64,000 nucleotides of DNA from Janthinobacterium agaricidamnosum NBRC 102515 = DSM 9628 (GTDB lineage: Bacteria > Pseudomonadota > Gammaproteobacteria > Burkholderiales > Burkholderiaceae_D), in the NCBI RefSeq assembly GCF_000723165.1, contig NZ_HG322949.1:3942037-4006036 (forward strand). Direction: 5' to 3'. Positions 16,084 to 24,899 of the stretch are shown here, piece by piece. How positions within the stretch are numbered: the stretch's first letter is position 1; each line of letters starts with the position of its first letter. A program made the position numbers and the translations under genes. The notes under the pieces were generated by a model that saw nothing but the letters and a program-made list of their open reading frames with translations, ran no database searches and had not been told where the DNA came from.

Positions 16084-16160
16084 CGCCCGCCCCGGCGCTG
16101 CTGTTCCATGGCCGGCTTGCCCGGCGCGGATCGCGGACGGGCCAGGTGAAAGCGGTTCAT
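16080..16160 (-). CDS. Tiny 26-residue ORF coupled to the PepSY gene
   Basis: The ORF reads MNRFHLARPRSAPGKPAMEQ and six more residues (QRRGGR). It has the best ribosome site in the leader: AAGGA at 16166-16170, 5 nt before the ATG. Its TGA overlaps the PepSY ATG as ATGA. It is strongly basic and has no hydrophobic stretch. It may act only to deliver ribosomes to the PepSY start, or be a real small protein. Recognised from the sequence alone; no family known to me. Confidence 0.55.
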   Translation of the reverse strand: MNRFHLARPRSAPGKPAMEQQRRGGR

Positions 16161-16249
16161 GCACATCCTTCAAGAAAAATTAGTTCGCCGACAAAGATGG
16201 CTGGCTGCGCTATGCATGGAGGCAAAAGCAAAAGCTGGCGTCATCACAG

Positions 16250-16278
16250 ATGATAATGATTATCATTTAATAAGTCAA
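16250..16278 (-). promoter_or_regulatory. Fur-box-overlapped promoter of the PepSY-ApbE operon
   Basis: On the minus strand TTGACT (16278-16273) and TATCAT (16255-16250) are 17 bp apart. The plus-strand sequence ATGATAATGATTATCAT at 16250-16266 is a perfect 17-bp palindrome centred on G16258 and an excellent match to the Fur consensus; it covers the -10 element and part of the spacer. This predicts repression in iron-rich cells. The rest of the 16161-16457 gap shows nothing else I can assign. Confidence 0.85.
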
Positions 16279-16457
16279 CCAGGGAAGCCCGTCCAGGGCA
16301 GAGAGTTTTGTAACAGCGCTGAAACAAAGTAAAAACCTGCTGCTGTTTATTCTAAATCAAGCCCGCCTCGATCGTCCCGGATGTTTAAGGAACAATACAA
16401 TACCTTGCTACATTTTATCCGGGTAAAATATCCTCATCATTGATGAAGGAGACGACC

Positions 16458-17033
16458 ATGTCATCCAACAAGCTGAGCGCCTTTGCCGGACATGACAAAG
16501 TGGCGAGCGGCGACTTGCGCAGCATCGCCGTCGATTTGAAAGCCATAATCGAGCACGATCCACTGGCGCAAATCCTGATTTTCGACGATATGACGGGCGC
16601 CCAGCTCGATTTGAACTTGCATGGCACGCTGGAACAAGTGTTGCAGCGCCTGCCGAGACCGCCTGTTGAGATGGCAACGCCGCGCACGGCGGGCCGCCCC
16701 AGGCTGGGCGTGGTGGCACGCGAAGTCACCCTGCTGCCGCGCCACTGGGAGTGGCTGGCCGGACAGCCGGGCGGCGCGTCGGTGGCACTGCGCAAACTGG
16801 TCGAACACGCACAGCGCGACAACAGGGAAGCCGACCAGCAACGCCAGGCGCGCGATGCCGCCTATCGCTTCATCAGTGCGATGGCGGGAAATCAAGCGGG
16901 GTTTGAAGAAGCATGCCGGGCGCTGTTTGCCGCCAAGCGGGAACAGTTTGCAGCTTGCATCGCCAACTGGCCGAGCGATATACGGCAGCAGGCATTGCGG
17001 ATGGCGGCGCCCAGCTTCGGCGCCGCCGGGTGA
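16458..17033 (+). CDS. DUF2239 family protein
   Basis: A 191-residue cytoplasmic protein. The N-terminal half contains IAVDLKAIIEHDPLAQILIF and DDMTGAQLDLNLHGT; the middle has GRPRLGVVAREVTLLPRHWE, a basic stretch typical of DUF2239, and a helical C-terminus. The GRPRLGVVAREV element resembles ribbon-helix-helix DNA-binding segments, so a DNA-associated role is possible. GGAG lies 7 nt before the ATG at 16458. The gene is divergent from the Fur-box operon, but no clear promoter of its own was assigned. It converges with the next minus-strand gene, which ends 27 bp away. Confidence 0.8.
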   Translation: MSSNKLSAFAGHDKVASGDLRSIAVDLKAIIEHDPLAQILIFDDMTGAQLDLNLHGTLEQVLQRLPRPPVEMATPRTAGRPRLGVVAREVTLLPRHWEWLAGQPGGASVALRKLVEHAQRDNREADQQRQARDAAYRFISAMAGNQAGFEEACRALFAAKREQFAACIANWPSDIRQQALRMAAPSFGAAG

Positions 17034-17060
17034 TTCGCCGAGTAGTTCGGCTAATAATTG

Positions 17061-17330
17061 CTACACGCCAGTACTGCCGGAGGTGTCCGGCCCGGCCTGC
17101 TGCTGGCTTTGCCCTGCGGAACCGCCCTGCCGGTGCGGCACCCGGTCGGCGCGGCGTACTTCGCCGATGGCAAACTGATCGTCGCCGATGTCGAGTCCCT
17201 GCTCGGAATCGACCAGCACGAAATTCTCCCCGGCCCGGGATAATGAACCTTGCTGCTGACTGGCCTGGCTTGGCGGATGATCCGGCGTTGCCTGGCCACC
17301 TTGTTGATTCCCTTGATTCGGCGTAGTCAT
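17061..17330 (-). CDS. Small Gln/Gly-rich hydrophilic protein, function unknown
   Basis: The product has 89 residues beginning MTTPNQGNQQGGQATPDHPP. A Gln, Gly and Ser-rich first third is followed by a more ordered segment, ENFVLVDSEQGLDIGDDQFA, and a Gln-rich tail. AAGGAG lies 6 nt before the ATG at 17330, a strong ribosome site that supports real expression. It has no signal peptide or membrane segment. The neighbour upstream on the same strand is a KGG-type stress protein of similar composition. I do not recognise a family. It looks like an intrinsically disordered stress protein, which is inference. Confidence 0.7.
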   Translation of the reverse strand: MTTPNQGNQQGGQATPDHPPSQASQQQGSLSRAGENFVLVDSEQGLDIGDDQFAIGEVRRADRVPHRQGGSAGQSQQQAGPDTSGSTGV

Positions 17331-17450
17331 ATGCATCTCCTTGATGATCTGGACAGGCCCGCTGCGAACGCGGACAACCATCATGGTAGTCTACGCATCG
17401 CATGACCGGCATAGGACTACATTAGGGATCAATGTAGGATTTATCCGATA

Positions 17451-17483
17451 AAAGTGCAAACGAGAAGCAAGTTCCCGTTTGCA
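17451..17483 (-). terminator. Probable terminator of the KGG-protein gene
   Basis: Arms of 12 bp (TGCAAACGAGAA at 17455-17466 and TTCCCGTTTGCA at 17472-17483) pair with a single mismatch around a 5-nt loop. On the minus strand the hairpin is followed by CTTTTA. It begins 36 bp after the stop codon at 17519. Confidence 0.6.
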
Positions 17484-17518
17484 TTCAGTTTTACTCAACA
17501 GTATCAAACTTCAAAAAC

Positions 17519-17959
17519 TCACGTGGTGCGCGCACCGGAGCCGCCGCTTTTTTGACTGGAACCGCCCTGGTTTTGATCACGATCCCTATCCTCGTCGCGA
17601 TCCAGATTGGGATTGTCGCGCGCGCCGGCGGCATTGCCGGCGTTGGCATTGGCGCTTTGGCGGTTGCCATCGTTTTTATGGCTTTGACTGCCGGCGCGGC
17701 GTGCTTCTTCAGAAGTGAATTCGTGCGCCGTGCCTTTTTCATGGGCGGCGCGTCCGCCTTCGCTGGCGATTTCACGCTGTTGTTCAGGGTCCATTGAGGC
17801 AAACCCCCGTTTGCTGGTGTCGCTCTGCTTGTTTTCGCTGGTCCGGCTGCCGCTTTGCTGGCTACCCTGGCTGCCGCCCTGCTTGACGTCCTGTTTGCTG
17901 TCCTGTTTGGTGTCTGGTTTATTATCTTGCCTGCTGCCTGATTTGTTGTCCGTGGCCAT
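17519..17959 (-). CDS. Con-10/KGG-repeat general stress protein
   Basis: A 146-residue, very hydrophilic protein. After a Lys, Gln and Ser-rich head with several xQDxK repeats, residues of about 48-95 contain the KGG-type motif SEGGRAAHEKGTAHEFTSEE, preceded by RGFASMDPEQQREIA. The C-terminal third is Asn, Asp, Arg and Gly-rich. Such proteins (YciG, Con-10 type) are stress or stationary-phase proteins, probably disordered. AAGGAG lies 7 nt before the ATG at 17959. A terminator follows. The promoter was not assigned. Confidence 0.82.
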   Translation of the reverse strand: MATDNKSGSRQDNKPDTKQDSKQDVKQGGSQGSQQSGSRTSENKQSDTSKRGFASMDPEQQREIASEGGRAAHEKGTAHEFTSEEARRAGSQSHKNDGNRQSANANAGNAAGARDNPNLDRDEDRDRDQNQGGSSQKSGGSGARTT

Positions 17960-18164
17960 GATTATCTCCTTTAGAAATAGTTTGCTTACCTCGCACTCCG
18001 ATCGGAGTAAAGCGGTAAGGAGTCGTCATGGTAGTGCGCTCCCGGGCGCTACAGAATAGGAGAACGGCACGGCCGTACGTAGGATGATTCCCGCCTGCGG
18101 TGGCATGGTCAAAAGCTGTTTTTGATCGCCGGTATCGCTGTGGATGCAAGCGTATCTGGAAGAA

Positions 18165-18809
18165 TCAGGCGGCTTCAAACACCATATTATCCGCCGTCAA
18201 AAAAATCCGTTCTCCCGCTTGCGGTTTCACAAGATAACCACCGGTAAATGCGCCAAACGATGGCAAGACTGCCCGCGTCCGACCGATCAAGAAACATGGC
18301 AGGCGCAAGGCATCGCGGCGCGACGACAAGCGATACACCGGATGGACATGGCCCGCCAGTACATACAGCGGCGATTCCAGTTGCGGATGATGGCACAACG
18401 CGAACGGGACTACCTGATACGGTTCATCGGCCATGTCGATATTCAAGCCGGCCGCAGGATCGCCGGCGTGCACGTCATGATTGCCGCGCACCACGGTCAG
18501 GCGCAATCCCGCATGCTTGTGACGCCAGGCCAGCATCGCAGCCAGCGTGGCCGGCGCATGCGCGGCGCGGGAATGCAAAAAATCGCCAAGGAACACGATG
18601 TGCTCGACCTCATGCGCGGCCAGCAACACATCGAGCCCGGCCAGGTTGTCCGACGTCGTGCCATGCGGTACCGGCACGCCCAAGGCACGGAACGCGCTCG
18701 CCTTGCCGAAATGAATGTCGGCAACAATCAGCATCTTGCGGCGCGGCCAGTACAGTGCCTTTTGCGCCAGCAGCAACATGGTTTCGCCTGCCAACAGGAT
18801 CTGCTTCAT
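18165..18809 (-). CDS. pdeM: Ligase-associated DNA repair endonuclease PdeM (metallophosphoesterase)
   Basis: A 214-residue calcineurin-type metallophosphoesterase. Metal ligands are visible in order: VADIHFGK, FLGDFLHS, VRGNHDVHAG, CHHP and GHVHPVYRL. It is the last gene of a four-gene operon with an exonuclease, ATP-dependent ligase and Lhr-type helicase, starting 10 bp after the helicase stop. This operon is the known LHR-MPE set linked with DNA-damage response. The reaction expected is metal-dependent DNA phosphodiester cleavage. Length and motifs are normal. Confidence 0.92.
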   Translation of the reverse strand: MKQILLAGETMLLLAQKALYWPRRKMLIVADIHFGKASAFRALGVPVPHGTTSDNLAGLDVLLAAHEVEHIVFLGDFLHSRAAHAPATLAAMLAWRHKHAGLRLTVVRGNHDVHAGDPAAGLNIDMADEPYQVVPFALCHHPQLESPLYVLAGHVHPVYRLSSRRDALRLPCFLIGRTRAVLPSFGAFTGGYLVKPQAGERIFLTADNMVFEAA

Positions 18810-18819
18810 GCGGTGTCCT

Positions 18820-21285
18820 TCATCCGGCAGCCTGTTCCAGTTCGCGCAGCAAACGGGCTACGCGATCCGATAATTTCTCGGTCGTCAATTTTTCGCGGAA
18901 ACGTTCGACCATCAAGCCGAAGCCGAACGGCGTGGCCCGTTTGACTTCCTTGAACACCATCTGGCGCGCATGCAATTGCAGCAAGGTATCGCGTAAGCGC
19001 GTCAATTCCAGTTCTTGCTCCAGCACTTCGCGTTGCGCCTGTATCAGCAATAAATTGCCGGCGTCGTGCTTGCGAAACACTTCAAAAAACAGCGACGACG
19101 ACGCCTGCAACTGGCGCGCGCTTTTCGGCTGGCCCGGATAGCCCTGGAATACCAGCCCGGCGATGCGCGCGATTTCGCGGAAGCGGCGCTGCGACAACTC
19201 GGTCGCGTTCAAGCTGCACAGCACGTCTTCCAGCAAATGATCGATGCTCAGCAAGGCGACCCCGGCGCCGGTCGCCCCATCAAACAAGGATGTTACTTCC
19301 AGCGACGCCGGCGCCAGCAGCTCAATCCCGTAATCGTTGACGGCGATTGAAAACGTGGCCGGCTGCACACGGCCGATGCGGTAAGCCAGCAAGCTTGCCA
19401 GCCCGATATGCACCGGGCGTCCGGCAAACGGGTACAAAAACAGGTGCCGCCCTTCGCGGCTGGACATGCTTTCGATGAGCAACGAGGCGGCGCCCGGCAA
19501 GGCCGACCAGCGCTGCTGTATTTCCAGCAAGGGCCGCAGCGCCTGCATTTCCGGCCCGTCGTAGCGGCCCAGCGCGGCCAGTCTTAATTGCTCCAGTGCC
19601 GCATGCGCCAATTCCGACGACATCGGCATCTTGCCGCCTTGCCAGCGCGGCACGGCGCCCTTGCTGCCGGTGGCCCGTTTGACATAGGCCGTCATGTCAT
19701 GCACCCGCACAAACTCCAAAATACGCCCGCCAAACAAAAAATGATCGCCCCGCTTCAAGCGCGAAATAAACGATTCCTCGATGCTGCCGATCTTGCCGCC
19801 GCGCAGATATTTCACCTGGATAGACGCTTCCGACACGATGGTGCCGATGCCTAAACGGTGACGCCGCCCCAGCGCCAGGTCCGGCACGCGGTACACGCCT
19901 TGTTCATCCGGCAAGACACGGCGGTATTCCGGATACACCGTCAGACTCTGGCCGCCGCGCGCGACAAAATCCAGCGCCCATTGCCATTCGTCCAGGCCCA
20001 GGTGGCGGTAAGACCACGCGCCCCGCACTTCCGCATATAAATCGTCGGAACGGAAACCGCCGCCCAGCGCCACCGTCACCAGATGCTGCACCAGCACGTC
20101 GAGCGGCTGCTCCGGCGCCAGCCGCGACTCGACCTGGCGGCTGGCCAGCGCCTGTTTTGCGCCGGCCGCTTCCAGCAATTCCAGGCTATGGGTCGGCACC
20201 AGCGTGATGCGCGACATGCGTCCCGGCGCATGGCCGCTGCGCCCAGCCCGCTGCAACAAGCGCGCAATGCCCTTGGCGCTGCCGATCTGCAAGACCCGCT
20301 CGACCGGCAAAAAATCGACGCCCAGGTCCAGGCTGGAGGTGCACACCACCGCTTTCAGCACACCGGCCTTTACACTTTTTTCGACCCATTCGCGCACCGT
20401 CTTGTCCAGCGAGCCGTGGTGCAGCGCGATCAAGCCGGCCCAATCGGGCCGCGCGTCCAGCAGATTCTGGTACCAGATTTCCGCCTGCGAGCGGGTATTG
20501 GTAAACACCAGCGTACTGGCGCTCGCTTCGATCTCGGCCAGTACCAGCGGCAACATCTGCATGCCCAGATGGCCACCCCACGGAAAACGAGACGGATGCA
20601 GCGGGATCAGGCTGTCGACCACGATTTCCTTGCCGGTATTGCCCTCGACAATTACACCATTCCCGGCGCCGAGCAGCACATCTTTCGCCTGCGCCAAATT
20701 CCCCAGCGTGGCCGACAGCCCCCACACCGGCAAGCCGGGATTCCAGCGCCGCAAACGGGCCAGCGCCAGCTGCGTTTGCACCCCGCGCTTGCTGCCCATC
20801 AATTCATGCCACTCATCGACGATGACCATCTCCAGCGCCGCAAAACGGCTGGCAGCATCAGGCTGGCTCAACATCAGCGTCAGGCTTTCCGGTGTGGTGA
20901 TCAACACTTGCGGCAAGGACCTGGCTTGCCGCGCCCGCTGCGCCGATGTGGTGTCGCCGGTGCGCGCGGCGATGCTCCAGCCGGGCGCCAGTTCGGCGGC
21001 CGATTCTTGCAAGGCGCGCAGCGTGTCGGCTGCCAGCGCGCGCATCGGCGTCAGCCACAACACCCGCAAGCCAGCTTTTTTTCGTGTGACCTTTTCAGCG
21101 CGCAACAAGGCGCCAAACCATACCGCATAGGTCTTGCCGGAACCGGTGCTCGCATGCAGCAAGCCGGACTGGCCGGCGCCGGCAGCGCGCCACACCGCGC
21201 GCTGGAACGGAAACACGCTCCAGCCGCGCTGGACAAACCATTGCCCGATCTGTTGCGCCAGCATGGTTTGACTGGTCTCGCTCAT
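18820..21285 (-). CDS. Ligase-associated DEXH-box DNA helicase (Lhr-core type)
   Basis: An 821-residue superfamily 2 helicase. Walker A is [10 protein letters not shown], motif Ia [10 protein letters not shown], the DEXH box VDEWHEL, motif [11 protein letters not shown], motif V LDLGVDF and motif [13 protein letters not shown]. The C-terminal half contains the winged-helix and Lhr-specific domains. It is expected to unwind DNA or RNA:DNA duplexes with 3'-5' polarity as other Lhr-core proteins do. Its ATG overlaps the ligase stop (ATGA at 21282-21285), so the operon is tightly coupled. Confidence 0.94.
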   Translation of the reverse strand: MSETSQTMLAQQIGQWFVQRGWSVFPFQRAVWRAAGAGQSGLLHASTGSGKTYAVWFGALLRAEKVTRKKAGLRVLWLTPMRALAADTLRALQESAAELAPGWSIAARTGDTTSAQRARQARSLPQVLITTPESLTLMLSQPDAASRFAALEMVIVDEWHELMGSKRGVQTQLALARLRRWNPGLPVWGLSATLGNLAQAKDVLLGAGNGVIVEGNTGKEIVVDSLIPLHPSRFPWGGHLGMQMLPLVLAEIEASASTLVFTNTRSQAEIWYQNLLDARPDWAGLIALHHGSLDKTVREWVEKSVKAGVLKAVVCTSSLDLGVDFLPVERVLQIGSAKGIARLLQRAGRSGHAPGRMSRITLVPTHSLELLEAAGAKQALASRQVESRLAPEQPLDVLVQHLVTVALGGGFRSDDLYAEVRGAWSYRHLGLDEWQWALDFVARGGQSLTVYPEYRRVLPDEQGVYRVPDLALGRRHRLGIGTIVSEASIQVKYLRGGKIGSIEESFISRLKRGDHFLFGGRILEFVRVHDMTAYVKRATGSKGAVPRWQGGKMPMSSELAHAALEQLRLAALGRYDGPEMQALRPLLEIQQRWSALPGAASLLIESMSSREGRHLFLYPFAGRPVHIGLASLLAYRIGRVQPATFSIAVNDYGIELLAPASLEVTSLFDGATGAGVALLSIDHLLEDVLCSLNATELSQRRFREIARIAGLVFQGYPGQPKSARQLQASSSLFFEVFRKHDAGNLLLIQAQREVLEQELELTRLRDTLLQLHARQMVFKEVKRATPFGFGLMVERFREKLTTEKLSDRVARLLRELEQAAG

Positions 21286-22913
21286 GACGGCACGGCCAGC
21301 AAACCCTTCAATGCGGACAAGGTATCGGCGTCGGCGATGGTTTTGTCTTGACGGCGCCGCAAGATGCGCGGAAAACGCACCGCGATGCCCGCCTTGTGGC
21401 GGCTCGACAGGGCAATCCCTTCAAAGCCGATTTCAAACACCATGCTCGGCTTGACGCTGCGTACCGGGCCGAATTTTTCGATCGTGGTCTTGCGGATCAC
21501 ACTGTCGACCTGGGCGATTTCGGCGTCGCTCAAACCGGAGTACGCCTTGGCGAACGGCACCAGTTTGCGTTCCTCGCCCGCCGCATCGTCCCACACCGCG
21601 AAGGTGTAATCGGTGTACAGCGACGCGCGCCGGCCATGGCCGCTTTGCGCATAGATCAGGACCGCATCGATGGTGTACGGGTCGATCTTCCATTTCCACC
21701 AGGTACCGACATCCTTGGTGCGGCCGACGCCATAGGCCGCGTCGACGGCTTTCAGCATCAAGCCTTCGACACCGCGCACCCGCGATTCCGAACGCATCAA
21801 GGCCAGCGCATCCCAGCTGGCGGCCGTCACCAGCGGCGACAGTTTAAGCTGCGGCACATGCAATGCCGCCACCAGTTTTTCCAGCAAGACACGGCGCTCA
21901 TGCTGCGGCAAGCCGCGGATATCGACGCCATCCAGTTCCAGCACATCGTAGGCCACCAGCACCACGGGAAATTCGGCCAGCAGCTTGGCCGACACCGTCT
22001 TGCGGCCTATGCGTTTTTGCAGGTCGGCAAATGGCGCGGGCATATCCCCAACACGCCACACCAGGATTTCGCCATCGATAACCGTGCCGTCCGGCAAGCA
22101 CAGCGCCGTCAATTCTGGAAAACGCTCGGAAATCAACTCTTCGCCGCGCGACCACAGCCAACTGCTACCATCGCGCCGCAACAGTTGCGCGCGCATGCCA
22201 TCGTATTTCCATTCGACCAGCCAGCGGCCCAGCTCGCCCAGGGTCGCCACGTCGCTTTGCAAGGGATGGGCCAGGAAAAACGGATAGGGCTGGCCGCCGC
22301 GCAAGGCGTGTTCCCGCTCCGATGGCGCGGCGATCAATTGCAAAAAACCGGCGGCGGTCGGGCTGACGCTGCCATCGGTCCAGCCCATCAGGCGCTGCGC
22401 GATCAGCTTGCCGTCCACCGCCGCGATGGCGCCCAGCGCCCGCGTCACCAGCAATTTCGATACGCCGACGCGAAAGCCGCCGGCGATCAGCTTCACCAGC
22501 AAAAACCGTTCGCGGCTCTCCAGCTGATCCCAAAAATCGAACAGCGCCGTCCGTATGGTGCCCGGCGCCGCGCCGCGCAACGGTGCGATGCGCTGCGTGA
22601 TCCAGTCGGCCAGGCCGATATCGCTGTGGCGCGATGGCGCGGGCAAGATCAGCGCGATGGTTTCGGCCAGGTCGCCGACCGCGTGATAACACTCGTCGAA
22701 CAGCCAGGTGTCGAGCATCGCGCATTCGGTGGCGTAGTCGCGCAGCAATTTGCTCGGCACCGCCTGGCGCGGCTTGCCGCCGGCCAGGAAATACACGGCC
22801 CACGCGGCGTTTTCCGGCGCGGCATGGCTGAAGTAATGTTTCAGCGCGTCGAGCTTGCGATTGGTGGCGGTGCTGTCGTCGAGTTCGGCGTACAGGCGTG
22901 CGAATTCACGCAT
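21282..22913 (-). CDS. ATP-dependent DNA ligase (damage-response operon type)
   Basis: A 543-residue ligase. The nucleotidyl-acceptor Lys is in [16 protein letters not shown], followed by [18 protein letters not shown] and WWKWKIDPY. An N-terminal DNA-binding domain occupies roughly residues 1-200 and a C-terminal OB domain the last 130. The ATG at 22913 ([13 protein letters not shown]) is chosen: it follows AGAGG and overlaps the exonuclease stop by 8 bp. This is not the Ku-associated LigD: there is no polymerase or phosphoesterase domain. It acts with the exonuclease, helicase and PdeM in one operon. Confidence 0.94.
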   Translation of the reverse strand: MREFARLYAELDDSTATNRKLDALKHYFSHAAPENAAWAVYFLAGGKPRQAVPSKLLRDYATECAMLDTWLFDECYHAVGDLAETIALILPAPSRHSDIGLADWITQRIAPLRGAAPGTIRTALFDFWDQLESRERFLLVKLIAGGFRVGVSKLLVTRALGAIAAVDGKLIAQRLMGWTDGSVSPTAAGFLQLIAAPSEREHALRGGQPYPFFLAHPLQSDVATLGELGRWLVEWKYDGMRAQLLRRDGSSWLWSRGEELISERFPELTALCLPDGTVIDGEILVWRVGDMPAPFADLQKRIGRKTVSAKLLAEFPVVLVAYDVLELDGVDIRGLPQHERRVLLEKLVAALHVPQLKLSPLVTAASWDALALMRSESRVRGVEGLMLKAVDAAYGVGRTKDVGTWWKWKIDPYTIDAVLIYAQSGHGRRASLYTDYTFAVWDDAAGEERKLVPFAKAYSGLSDAEIAQVDSVIRKTTIEKFGPVRSVKPSMVFEIGFEGIALSSRHKAGIAVRFPRILRRRQDKTIADADTLSALKGLLAVPS

Positions 22914-23937
22914 GGCCGGCCTCTGCCTGCGCCGCCTCGGCGCTGTCGGCCGCCTCGTCGTCGCCATATTCGGTGTCGAAGGCGCCGGCTTGCAAGCCAT
23001 TCTGTTGCAGCCAGCGCACCATCACCGCTATGGCACCGTGCGTGACGATGATGCGCGACGCTTCGGTGGCCTGGATCGCCTGCATCAATCCGGGCCAGTC
23101 GGCGTGGTCCGACAAGACAAAACCCCGGTCGATACCACGCCGCCGGCGCGCGCCGCGCAACAGCATCCAGCCGCTGGCGAAGGCGTCGCTGTAATCGCCG
23201 AAGCGCTTGAGCCACGGCGAGCCGGCCGCCGAGGGCGGCGCCAGCACGATGGTTTTTTTCAGGTCGGCTTTATCGGCGATATCGTTGACCATGATTGTCG
23301 GCGGCAACAACAGACCGCTATCGCGGTACACCTGGGTCAGCGCCTGCGCCGCGCCGTGGCAAATAATCGGGCCGATGCTGGCATCGAGGCCGCTCAATAT
23401 GCGTTGCGCCTTGCCGAAGGCATAGCAAAACAAGACGCTGGCCCTGCCCTCGGCCTGGTTGTTACGCCACCACGCGTTGATGTCGTCGTAGATATCCTGC
23501 GGCGGCAGCCAGCGGTAGATGGGCAAGCCGAACGTCGATTCGCTAATAAAAGTGTGACAGCGCACCGGCTCGAACGGCGCGCACGTGGCGTCAGGCTGCA
23601 GCTTATAGTCGCCGGAGGCGACCCACACTTCGCCCCGGTATTCCAGCCGCACTTGCGCCGAACCGAGCACATGGCCGGCCGGATGCAGCGAAATCGTCAC
23701 GCCATGGTGCTCGATGCTGGCCCCATAGTCGAGGCCATCAATTGTTATCGAACCCAGGCGCGCCTTCAGCAAGTTGACGCTGGCGGCGGTACTCAGATAA
23801 TGGCGATGGCCGGCCCGTGCATGGTCGGCATGGGCGTGGGTAATGATGGCGCGCTCGACCGGGCGCCACGGATCGATGTAGAACTGGCCGGGCACACAAT
23901 ACAAACCTTCCTTGCGCACTATCACCAAATCACTCAT
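22906..23937 (-). CDS. Ligase-associated DNA exonuclease (MBL fold, SNM1/CPSF-like)
   Basis: A 343-residue metallo-beta-lactamase-fold nuclease. The metal motif THAHADHARAGHRHY is present, followed by LHPAGHVLGSAQV, ASGDYKLQPD, and LSDHADWPGL and VTHGAI near the C-terminus, the layout of beta-CASP/SNM1-type nucleases. It is the first gene of the repair operon and should trim DNA ends before ligation. The upstream gap to 24043 probably holds the operon promoter; none was assigned with confidence. Confidence 0.93.
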   Translation of the reverse strand: MSDLVIVRKEGLYCVPGQFYIDPWRPVERAIITHAHADHARAGHRHYLSTAASVNLLKARLGSITIDGLDYGASIEHHGVTISLHPAGHVLGSAQVRLEYRGEVWVASGDYKLQPDATCAPFEPVRCHTFISESTFGLPIYRWLPPQDIYDDINAWWRNNQAEGRASVLFCYAFGKAQRILSGLDASIGPIICHGAAQALTQVYRDSGLLLPPTIMVNDIADKADLKKTIVLAPPSAAGSPWLKRFGDYSDAFASGWMLLRGARRRRGIDRGFVLSDHADWPGLMQAIQATEASRIIVTHGAIAVMVRWLQQNGLQAGAFDTEYGDDEAADSAEAAQAEAGHA

Positions 23938-24043
23938 GGGTCCCCGCTGTGGAGTGGTCGCGACAAGACTATTTTACCCAAAAGAAGCATCCGCACTGTC
24001 CGCTAACGCACACTGGCACACTGGCACGCTGCCGCGTTGGCGC

Positions 24044-24346
24044 TTACACCTGTGTCAGGAATTCCGCCATGAAAGTCTTGCTGCTATTTTCAGGGAATTC
24101 AATGATGATCTTGTCGCCCGCCAGCGACAGCAGCGTGCCGATGTCGAACTGCGGCGCGTGGACTGTCCGGGCTGCCTTGGTTTTGGCTTTCACCTGGCTG
24201 CCGGCCGCGCTTGCCGGCGCTTCGCTTCCCATCGCTTTGGCGGGCGGCGGAACATCGGCGATCTTGATGCCTTGCAGCATCGCCAGAAATTCCGGCGATA
24301 TCAGTTGGCTACGCCCCCTCATCGTCTTGCCTGCACTCTTCTTCAT
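24044..24346 (-). CDS. Small protein of unknown function
   Basis: A 100-residue product starting MKKSAGKTMRGRSQLISPEF. The N-terminal region is basic, the middle is Ala/Lys/Pro-rich (AKTKAARTVHAPQFDIGTLL) and the C-terminus is more ordered (LAGDKIIIEFPENSSKTFMA). GGAG lies 10 nt before the ATG at 24346. The frame extends to 24379 with another ATG, so the start is uncertain. It lies alone between the repair operon and a MAPEG gene, all on the minus strand. I do not recognise it. Confidence 0.6.
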   Translation of the reverse strand: MKKSAGKTMRGRSQLISPEFLAMLQGIKIADVPPPAKAMGSEAPASAAGSQVKAKTKAARTVHAPQFDIGTLLSLAGDKIIIEFPENSSKTFMAEFLTQV

Positions 24347-24466
24347 ATGCTTGTCGCTCCAGTCAGCCGGCATCAACATACTGCCCTTGACCGATGACTG
24401 TACCGTTGCGGCAACAGGGTCGCCATAGGACGCCGCCTAGCTGTCTCGTAGGAGGCCGGCGCGAGC

Positions 24467-24865
24467 TCAGGCGGGTACCAGGATAGCCCACAACAACATC
24501 AGCAAACCGGCGATCGACACCATCCATGCCAGCGTGCGCAGCACCGGAATGCCCAGCGCATACAGCGGAAGGTAGACGATGCGGGCCGCCAGGAACAGGC
24601 TGGCGCCCCACAAGGTCAGCGTGCTTTCGCGCGCGGTGACGTGGATAATCAGCAGCGCGGCTATGAAGAGCGGCAAGGTTTCAAACAGATTGGCCTGCGC
24701 CCGCCGCAGCCGCGCCGTGACCTTGCCGACCGGCGGCCCCGGCTCGTCGCGCGCACCGACATTGTAGGCGGCGCCGGTTTCCTGGTAACGAAAAGCCGAC
24801 GGCAACAGGATCTGTACCAGCGCCAGCACCAGGGTCCAGCCCAGTATCATCATTTCGGTCGTCAT
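24467..24865 (-). CDS. MAPEG family membrane protein
   Basis: A 132-residue protein with four predicted membrane helices. The family hallmarks are present: an N-terminal helix, a loop with GARDEPGPPVGKVTARLRRA, then QANLFETLPLFIAALLIIHV, the second and third helices, and a final helix. MAPEG proteins include membrane glutathione transferases; in bacteria the substrate is usually unknown. It lies 34 bp downstream of the hybrid kinase gene and may be read from that operon. Confidence 0.88.
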   Translation of the reverse strand: MTTEMMILGWTLVLALVQILLPSAFRYQETGAAYNVGARDEPGPPVGKVTARLRRAQANLFETLPLFIAALLIIHVTARESTLTLWGASLFLAARIVYLPLYALGIPVLRTLAWMVSIAGLLMLLWAILVPA

Positions 24866-24899
24866 GGTTTATCGCCTTTCGTGAGTGGAAGCAAGGATA

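Noticed and set aside
16440..16457. ATG at 16443 as the start of the DUF2239 gene
   Set aside because: The AAGGAG ribosome site lies inside that extension and points to the ATG at 16458.
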